Shown: positions 56,022 through 64,000 of the stretch, piece by piece
Position numbering within the stretch: the first letter of the stretch is position 1
Layout: each line of letters starts with the position of its first letter
Assembly: GCF_000204055.1 (NCBI RefSeq)
Contig: NW_006768836.1
Location: 347,918-411,917 of the forward strand
Length of the DNA stretch: 64,000 bases
Direction of reading: 5' to 3'
Source: Melampsora larici-populina 98AG31
Lineage: Eukaryota; Basidiomycota; Pucciniomycetes; Pucciniales; Melampsoraceae
The notes under the pieces: model-generated
Databases searched by the model: none
What the model was told of the DNA's origin: nothing
The model's input: the letters and a program-made list of their open reading frames with translations, nothing else
Position numbers and translations under genes: made by a program

Positions 56022-59000
56022 ATGGCTCCCAAGAAAATGATAACTCGGTTAAATTCAATCACATCATCATCAAATATCGAAACACCAAAATGTCCAACAG
56101 ATCAAGACTTAAGAGAACTTGGTTTAAATCCATATCAACTCGAACCTCCAAATTGGAGATTACCAATTCAACTTAATCAACCTATACTTGGTTATCCTGG
56201 TTTACATCCAACTCATCCTGGTCAACAAGAAGATGCTATCACAAAATCATTGGTTCAAAGTGGCTTTAGCGCTAGAACTTTGGTCGGAGTTGAGTCTTAA
56301 ACCCTTTTGAATCATCAGTTTTCGACATCAAGGCTAACAGGCTTCAATTGGTTCTTATCGTATTCATCAGACAGAATCTTTTTCAGCTCATCAAATGATA
56401 TATAAGAAACTGAGTGATGACTCTAATTTCAATCTTTCATCGGCCGGTCTCTCAGCTTTAATCGAGGCTCGCCGAAGGTATTGCGCTATCAATCAATAGT
56501 ATGCAGACTTCATTTTGATCATCAATCCGTTCATTGGAATATAGATTGATGAATAAACCATCATCCATCGGCTTTATAGTGATACCAAGTCTACCATCAA
56601 GATACCAGGAAGAGTCACACTTAATGATCAAAAACGAGAAAATTGGTTAAGAGAATTAGCAGATCCACACGTTCCACTCTTGAAGCTTTCTAAAAACGTA
56701 CCACATGGCTATAAAGGTGAAAAATTATTAGAAATGCTTGTTCAACGTCGAGTTGAACCTGTTCGAGCGGTTTGGTATATCAGATTGATTGGCTTAAATG
56801 ATATCGTTTGTCATTCTCATCTCTTCTCATCTCTTATCTTTCAAACGCGAATCCTAATCAGAGTTATCTTTTGATGAAAATTAGATTGCTCAAAGAAATA
56901 AAAACGATTTAATGCAAATCAAATATACCATCACTTTTACCAGCGAATTATGTCAATTTCTTCAAAAGCAACTGGGAGAAGTTACTGTCCCTTTACAACT
57001 GAATATTTCCTCTACAACTAGTTTGATCACTGGTAGTAGCCGATTGGCTGGAATGAATGTTAGAAGTAAACTACGCTCAAGTACCTTATCGGATCCTGAG
57101 ACTAGGAAAAGCTGGGTAGCCAAGTTCACGCACACGTATGTAGTTCAACACTCCACGAATATATCAACATATCATCGCTCTTTTTTGAGAACCTGCCAAT
57201 CGTTTTTGAAATCTGACTGTGATATCTTTTCCCATGTTGATCCACTCAGCACACAGATCTTGAAAAGACTATATACCGATAGTCTGTTAGATAAGCCTAC
57301 TTTGTTCAAATGGTTGGTTGATCAATTGAAATTGGCCAACTTGGCTCAAGTCCATTTCTTATTAGACATCCACCAATTGGTTGTTAATAAGTTTTGCTTG
57401 TCATCAAACATTGTCAGAGGTTTTGTAGAAGCCTCCCTGTCTCAGATTCGAGTGGTAAGTACAGCATTTTAAATCCTGATATACGCCGGAATTGATTCTC
57501 AAAAGATGAATGTAACTTGCATCTCCAGATCAACAAACAGCGTTCAACTTCGTACTTGTCCAAGTTGGAGCTTCGACTCAAGTTGGCTGTCCAGGTGTGT
57601 TCATTTCGCTGCCCATCGACTCTATAGCATATATTTGTAAACACTAATGAGTAAATCTATCTCTAGAGCTCTTTCATCATTTGTGCAGATAATTTCGTCT
57701 GGCCTGACCTGTGGATGCCGAACCGAGTTTTACTGGAGAGTATCATCATGTCTTGTACCAGTGGATCAGATCCGGATCTTGACCCATTACAACAGAACAT
57801 CTCAAGCGTCGAGGTAAAAGAAATGTTACGAAATGATTTTTTTTCAGTTGATTGGAGGGTCAGTGAGATGGTGGGAGATCTCGGTGTCGGTACTGGACCT
57901 CCGGGCAACACGTTTACGCGCCGGGCTCAGTTGGTGGAAGTGAGTTGGCTTATATCTTTCTATACTCACTTACGTTTGTTGACATCGATAATATATTTAT
58001 TAGATCTTAGATGGGTTTTCGGATTATCATGACTGTTCGAAGCTCTATTATACTTATTTTCTTAATCCTGAGCCCGGTGAGATAACCACATTCAAAGATC
58101 GAATCGAGGTATTGTTATCATGGTCAACAACCCCATTCAGAACTCTGGATCATCGTGTTTTTTTGACGTGTAACATATTAGCATGTGTAAAAAAAGATAA
58201 AAAGATTACTGTTGAAGAATTTCAAAACCATTTGATCGCATGGTTAGAGCAGGTTGAGACCAATGAAGGTGGTGATATGCTAGTCAGACTATTTTCGGAA
58301 CTTTCAAGAAGAAGTATTTTCTCTTATGGCGCTTATATTCAAAGAATGGTGGCTAAAGGTGACATGGAAGACGATATCATGGCCGGTAAAGTTTGTCATC
58401 AACTTATTTGTTCCCATTGTCAATTTATATATGAGACTAAGCTTATCTTTTGACTGTGACGACCCTCTCCATGCACACCCAAAGTCAAGTGGGTTACAGA
58501 CGCTGCTTCGCGAATGGATGCCAATGGCGTCAACTTCAAAAGCGTCTCGGTCTGGCTATAACCACTTGAGACGTTCCCCTGGACGAGATGCTGCTCGTAA
58601 TGGATTGTTATCTGCCTTTTCTGACATCACCATTTCATTGGGTAAGCCATAGATTCTTTTACCTTGGTCTAATTCGGCGATCCGGATCATCAGCGATGTC
58701 TTCCGGCTAGCATACTTGCCCATTCTGAAGAATTTGTCCGGTTCACGACTGATATATGTTTACTCTTGACGTTTTCTGATATAGCGGCACCAGATTATCA
58801 ACAATTCTTCAATACTCTTAATTGTCAATTGGAAGTCTCCAAGCCAACTTCAGCAAATCGCAAAATGGTGACCGAGATCTTACCAGACCCGGTGATTCGT
58901 ATGGTCTCTGATCTCTCGTCTTTCAGTTCAGCAACTTCGACTACTTATCATAGTAGATCCAATTCACCTATACAACTCGCATCCGCAGTCCTTCTATGGG

Positions 59001-62000
59001 CAATCCAGATACTAGAGTCCTGTAAAGCCTATACAACTCTCTACAATGTGATCCATTCAGTCATACTACGTGTGTTAGATGGGATTGATACATACGAACA
59101 AAATTCCAATGAACAAACCACTTCTCTTTCCAATTCTCATATTATCCAATCTCGGTTCTGTTGCCTTCACGTGGTCTGTGTGGCTGTAATGAGCTCGCAT
59201 CGGATTTTTGAGATCGAAGGTCATTTGACCGGTTTGATTTCACAGATGACAAACGCATATGTTCGACTTCGGCGATTTAACTCGAATGCTGGAAGTACTA
59301 TCTATCTCCAATTCGTTAGGTCATTTAGGGCACTCATTATGGAAAGCCGATTTCCAGATGGGCAGATACTGGATCTTTTGAATAAAGACAGTAATGAGTT
59401 TCCAGCTGTAAGTCTCTCTCTGTCTCTCTTTACTTGCTTGTCGCTTTCATACAGAATTTGATATATGTACTCGTGCTCCGGTAACCTGTAGATCGCTCTG
59501 TTAGACCCAAATCCCGAAAGCTCGAGCCCTATCACCGAGGACGCTATGCGTTTCATCACGCGTGATATTATTCAATTGCTCAATGAACCATCACCTGAGA
59601 TTGCTTCGAGTCTTTTATCTAAGATCTGGGAGGTTTACGGACATGAGCCGATGGGTGGACCTTCAATTTGGAACTCCTTTATTTCTGGCCTCGATATATT
59701 CTTCCGGAATGAATCTGCGTTGGATCCCTCTCCTGATCGATTCTTACAATTACGGAGTACAACCAGAAGCACAGTCTTACAATTCTGCGAAGAGTTGAAT
59801 GCGCGCAGTGAAGGTGGTCTGATCAACTGCCTTGTTCAGGGAGGGACGCTTCCGCCCGTTGAAATCGAAGAGTCAGGTTTAATTTGTGACGAAGGAGTTC
59901 AAGAAACAGCTAGACTCACTTCAGAAGAAGGTGAAGAGCGCGAAGAAATCGATGAACCTACTCCGGGTCACTCGGAATTACACGTGGGCCCGACCTTGTC
60001 ACCAATCTTGCAGATGCTGTACTTGGAATTAGTATCTATTGGTGTGCTGAGCCTCGAGACTGTGCTAGAAGAAGTGATCCTCAAGCCTTTGATTGACTTA
60101 CCTGAGTCTATCAGTCGAATGATGACTTCTGGAGAAGATAAGGGGGAAACGGAGAAGGATCAGGCTGTAACTCGTCAGAAGGTTTTAGGACATTTATCAG
60201 ACATATATGATTTAACACACGCTCTTCTCCTCAATCATTCGCCATTCGAAGTTGGTAGAGTAGGTAGCGAGGCCGAAACGCCTATCGGGGCGTATGAACG
60301 TACGATCAGTGGTTTTGTTGACGGCGAAGCTAGGAATTACGTTGAGATCTTCATCGATCGGTCACTCAGTACATGGAAACTCAAGTCTGAGAGGTACAGA
60401 TGGCTTGAACAGTCACCAGCTGGTCCAGCTTTCTACAGTCGTTTGGTTTTGTCACTTTTACTTACGATGAAAGGATTGCTCGATTTGATGAAAGCTGACG
60501 ACAATGATGCGACCATGAAGGAGGATGTTGGCCAAGGAGAGATCATCGAAGATCATCCAAGTCCACATGTTATATCTTCTAATCGTTTCTTGAGAGAACT
60601 CATAGAATCTCTAGAGCGGTTTCGAATCATGATAACCTGTGAACTGGCAGTCATCAAACGTGTCATCAATCATCGGGCAGATTTGATTTTGGATCCTTTA
60701 TTGGAATTCTTGGCTAACAATAACACGGAGTTGGCATTTAACAACAACATGGTCCGAACAATTGATGACCTACTACCTTACTCTCTACCAAGTAGGTAGT
60801 CTTCTTGCAGTATTGTCATTTCTGGGGCCTTATATTGAATTTTTTTCCTTTGTCATCGTCCACAGCCGATCTAGTGTCTTATAAATACCCATACCTTGAA
60901 TCGATCTTCAAGTCCACTTGTATTTTCACTCATGGAGCACGCACTCGCCAGTTTCAACTTCATCTCAGACTTCTTCTTTCTGGCAGTCCACCACAGATTG
61001 ATGATAAGCCGCCTCCTACCGATGTTAACTCTGTCCTAGGCCCATTGGTAGAAGTACTAGCTCGGAAGCTACATCTGACAGATTCTAAAGAACCTTCACC
61101 CCTCTTTTTGAGCCATCTGCTTCCTGCTGTTGCTGAAGCGGTGCGTCAGAACTTTCTGAAATCTGTGATTGATATGCAGGCTGACATTAATCCGATGCTT
61201 AGGTTGTGATCAAGTTATCAGCATATCTAGGAATTTCAATTTTCAAGCTCGTTACCCCGTCTCAACAAGATCCAGATTACGAGATCTCACGTATTCATCA
61301 CATATGTCGATGTATCACTGAATTAACTCACCAACTCACCAATAGAACATTTCATATGAATGGAGATGTAGTAGCCAAGAGTATTGGAGGAACAGGACAA
61401 TTGATGTGTAATGCTACTTTAGATTCATATCTTTCTTATTGGAATCAACTCAAGAATGGAATCACTACTTTTGGAGGAAAGTTTATTGAGAATGCTTATA
61501 CGGATCATAATTCGGGATTAAAACAATCTGATAGTCGTACTATCAGAAGTCTTTTGCATTCTATTCAAGTTATGTTATGGGCTTTACCTGGTTTAGTCTC
61601 TCATTTAGGGTCTGTGAAATTTACCATTTCTGAACTCTTGGTCGATATAGCAATGGTAAGTTTGAGACAGTATCCATGATCCACTTCTCGTCTCATCGTT
61701 TTAATATTGATTTGCTTCTTCCTGACATTGCCGAACTTAGTGTGCGCAAGCTCAACCTAGTTTGATGACTCAGATCATGGATACGGTTGGAGTCTTACTG
61801 TTTCCATCTAGTACGTTGAACTTATAGGATCTATCCCGAATGAGAATATGCATTGACACATTTTTGAATTTTGACTTTAGTTCCTGATGATATGGCATTG
61901 ACATCAGCCGTCGGGGTGATGCGAAAACGGTTAAGGTGGTTACATATACCGATATCTCATCTTGAAGCACCTTGTACTGATATCTTACCAATGGATCGAC

Positions 62001-62857
62001 TCAAATACATCCTTGGATCATCTTTACGTGGTACTACTACAACCTTTCAAGAACGACCAAAGGATGGTTGGGTGAAACTTGTAGAGGAAAAAAGTTGGGA
62101 AGAGTTAGAAAAGATGGATCCTGTTGGACCTGCGTTTATCAGTATCGATGCACTCAAGTGTCAGACGTTAAGTCAAGTGGAGGTAGTACCAGAGGGTAGA
62201 CGTAATACGAAGAATAAGATGAGATCTGAACAAGAAAATGTAATTCGAAGCGCTACAACAGATGATTCGAAAACGAATGATGGTATGGATGAAAATGAAA
62301 ATAATCAAGGGGGACAAGAAGATGAAGATGATGAAGAAGACGAAGAGATTGTGAAAGGAGATCGAGAGAATTTTGAACATGAATTAAATACTGATGTACT
62401 TTCGACAATGCCATTACATTTCTTAAGATCACTTTATCCATCTAGGAGTCGATTAGAAGGAACTTATCAAGTTCATGCACCAATCAATCATATGGATCTT
62501 GAATCTGCTCGTGATCATCAAACTAGACTTGAAATCCAAACTCTCAAGAGATTAGCAAATGAAGGCATGGCAATGAATTCCGAACCAGACGAACCTAATC
62601 AATCAACATCAGGATCAGGAGGAAAAACACAAGTACAGACGACTCCGATTCATGTACCTGCACCAACTAGGAAAAGAAAGATTGGACAGAATGAATTGGC
62701 AGCTGTACATGCGGAAGAATCAATACTCGAACCTGAAGATCCTAGTACTCATAATGGACCTACACTTCGATCTACTAGAAGTACTAGAAGGAAATCTACT
62801 GCTATAGCACCTCCACCTGTTCCAGCTCCTTCGAATAAAAGAAGTAAAAGAAGATGA
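56022..62857 (+). CDS. Mediator subunit 12 (MED12/SRB8)
   Basis: A large multi-exon gene for a subunit of the CDK8 kinase module of Mediator, which regulates RNA polymerase II in the nucleus. ATG 56022 begins MAPKKMITRLNSITSSS. The diagnostic N-terminus follows: NPYQLEPPNWRLPIQLNQPI, LGYPGLHPTHPGQQEDAIT, then after an intron ASIGSYRIHQTESFSAHQMI, IPGRVTLNDQKRENWLREL and VPHGYKGEKLLEMLVQRR with VRAVWYIRLIGLND. The long middle (56900-61680) is helical with many short introns. The C-terminal exon (61880-62857) has RLKYILGSSLRGTTTTF, an acidic stretch (DEDDEEDEEI), and ends in a basic tail (RSTRRKSTAIAPP, KRSKRR). The length suits fungal MED12. I assign the whole span to one gene because frames connect by plausible introns and no other start or stop is needed. 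Confidence 0.88.
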
Positions 62858-63158
62858 AATTCTGGAAAGTTATCAAGAATGGAGATTGGATGAGTTTTGG
62901 AATGTATTGGATTGGTTTTGTGTATCTGGGTAAAAGATCGTATTGAATTTGTTTGAATAAACTATCCGATTAAGGTTATTTTTAGAATTATGAAGTTTGG
63001 AAGTAAAAGAAGATGAAATTCTGGAAAGTTATCAAGAATGGAGATTGGATGAGTTTTGGAATGTATTGGATTGGTTTTGTGTATCTGGGTAAAAGATCGT
63101 ATTGAATTTGTTTGAATAAACTATCCGATTAAGGTTATTTTTAGAATTATGAAGTTTG
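62841..63158 (+). repeat. 159-bp exact tandem duplication over the MED12 stop
   Basis: Unit 1 (62841-62999) and unit 2 (63000-63158) appear identical. Each begins GAAGTAAAAGAAGATGAAAT and so includes the last MED12 codons, the stop codon and 3' sequence with a possible AATAAA-like signal (GAATAAACTATCC). The reading frame ends in unit 1, so the protein is unaffected. Identity suggests a recent event. Confidence 0.9.
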
Positions 63159-64000
63159 AATGGAGATTGTAAGGAATATGTAAAAGAGATTATGTTTCAA
63201 AAATAATTGTTAGTAATAAAAAATACAAATGAATGAACCAAATTTCTGAGAATGTCTTATTAATGATTTCTTGTCAATATGTGTAAAATGTTAAAGAGAG
63301 TGAATCAATACGAATGAGATAAGTGATACGGAAATCCCTAGTTCTTGTTATTTGGTAAACAATCTCCTTTTGTGGGGAATTTCATACTATTCCACTTGCG
63401 AAGTTGCAATCTTGTTTTTCTTTGTGTTTTTAATTACAAAACGCAAACTGTTGAAAATCACATCATATGGAAAAGATTTCTGCCCCCAGGTGTGAAGTTT
63501 GTCAAGATCTCATTCTCTAATGTAACCGTAGGATGTTTCTTTGAGGCATTGAAGTAGGCCAGATAATGATGTGAAGGGGGACTCATTAGGCTGAGTCCAT
63601 GGGGAAAGAAAACCCTTGCATCTGAGGTTCTGTTCTGAGCAGATGGTCGAATTGCAAAACTAAAACAATGTGTAAGCTGGGCTTAAGGGATGTTTTGTAC
63701 AAGTTTTCCCTCACGAAGCCAACAACTCTGACACAGTAAGGAGGTTCAACTCTAGTGTGGCCCAGCAACAAAATTCACAAATCCAGAGAAAGCTCAGCAG
63801 TAAAGTTCTTCTGGGGCTTGAAACCCGTAAATATCGAGAAAACATGCGAGTACATTGATTTTGGGAGTTCTTACTACACGGATGACTTGAACTGCCCTCT
63901 TGCTGATCAGGTTGAGTTCAGCCTAGATTTGCTATTGTTCCCAAGTAAGATGGAAGTGAATGTGTATTGTCTTCGAGGGGTTTCCAAATTGATTGATCAA
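63159..64000. other. Terminal stretch, no supported gene
   Basis: Short frames only (70 codons at 63345-63557 plus, 61 codons at 63586-63771 minus), with no domain recognised. Sequence from about 63560 is less AT-rich and might be the edge of another repeat or gene beyond the window. Confidence 0.35.

Noticed and set aside
55834..56300. Start of MED12 upstream of 56022
   Set aside because: The frame is open from 55878, but the earlier initiator there is not ATG. The overlapping 55834-56040 frame has no similarity to the family. ATG 56022 leads directly into conserved sequence.

Overview
The window looks like a repeat-rich nuclear segment of a basidiomycete fungus, most likely a rust (Pucciniales). 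The host genes are AT-rich, are broken by many short GT-AG introns, and are separated by long stretches of layered transposons. The lineage is an inference from style and gene content; no marker gene fixes the species.

Layout. 1-198 is a CACTA-type miniature element. 202-4650 holds only unrecognised short ORFs. 4651-6239 is copy 1 of a 1.6-kb dispersed repeat. 7482-15300 is a terminal-inverted-repeat element with TAA target duplications, split by a complete tyrosine-recombinase (DIRS/Ngaro-type) retrotransposon at 7566-14237. 15496-17637 is a nest of miniature elements around and inside a 1.65-kb TA-flanked inverted-repeat element. 17761-18433 is a tandem duplication. Host genes follow: an RNA-silencing RNA-dependent RNA polymerase (18641-23860), a SET-domain gene with a leader (24931-26597), a probable proteasome-assembly chaperone (27687-28794) and a GT90/CAP10-like glycosyltransferase (29129-32208). 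A repeat-rich gap (32209-36077) leads to a PUS1-type tRNA pseudouridine synthase (36078-38271), two tandem minus-strand SET paralogs with leaders (38489-40171 and 40804-42428) and an ECH1-type dienoyl-CoA isomerase (43628-44978). Next come a decayed PIF/Harbinger transposase (45597-46990) and a second, different DIRS/Ngaro-type element (47138-55379), whose gag gene is interrupted by copy 2 of the dispersed repeat. The window ends with MED12/SRB8 (56022-62857), whose 3' end is tandemly duplicated.

How parts relate. The two DIRS-type elements share no obvious sequence, yet both have the split-direct-repeat order A1 - ORFs - B1A2 - B2, an RT/RNase H and a tyrosine recombinase, and both lack a target-site duplication. 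The B1A2 junction is what a B2/A1 end-joined circle would look like, which fits recombinase-mediated integration. The three SET genes form one family with a hydrophobic N-terminal leader followed by a SET domain and a Cys-rich post-SET-like segment. That is unusual for a lysine methyltransferase and makes them candidates for secreted proteins. The RdRP gene and a miRNA-like intergenic hairpin are relevant to transposon silencing in such a genome, but any functional link is inference.
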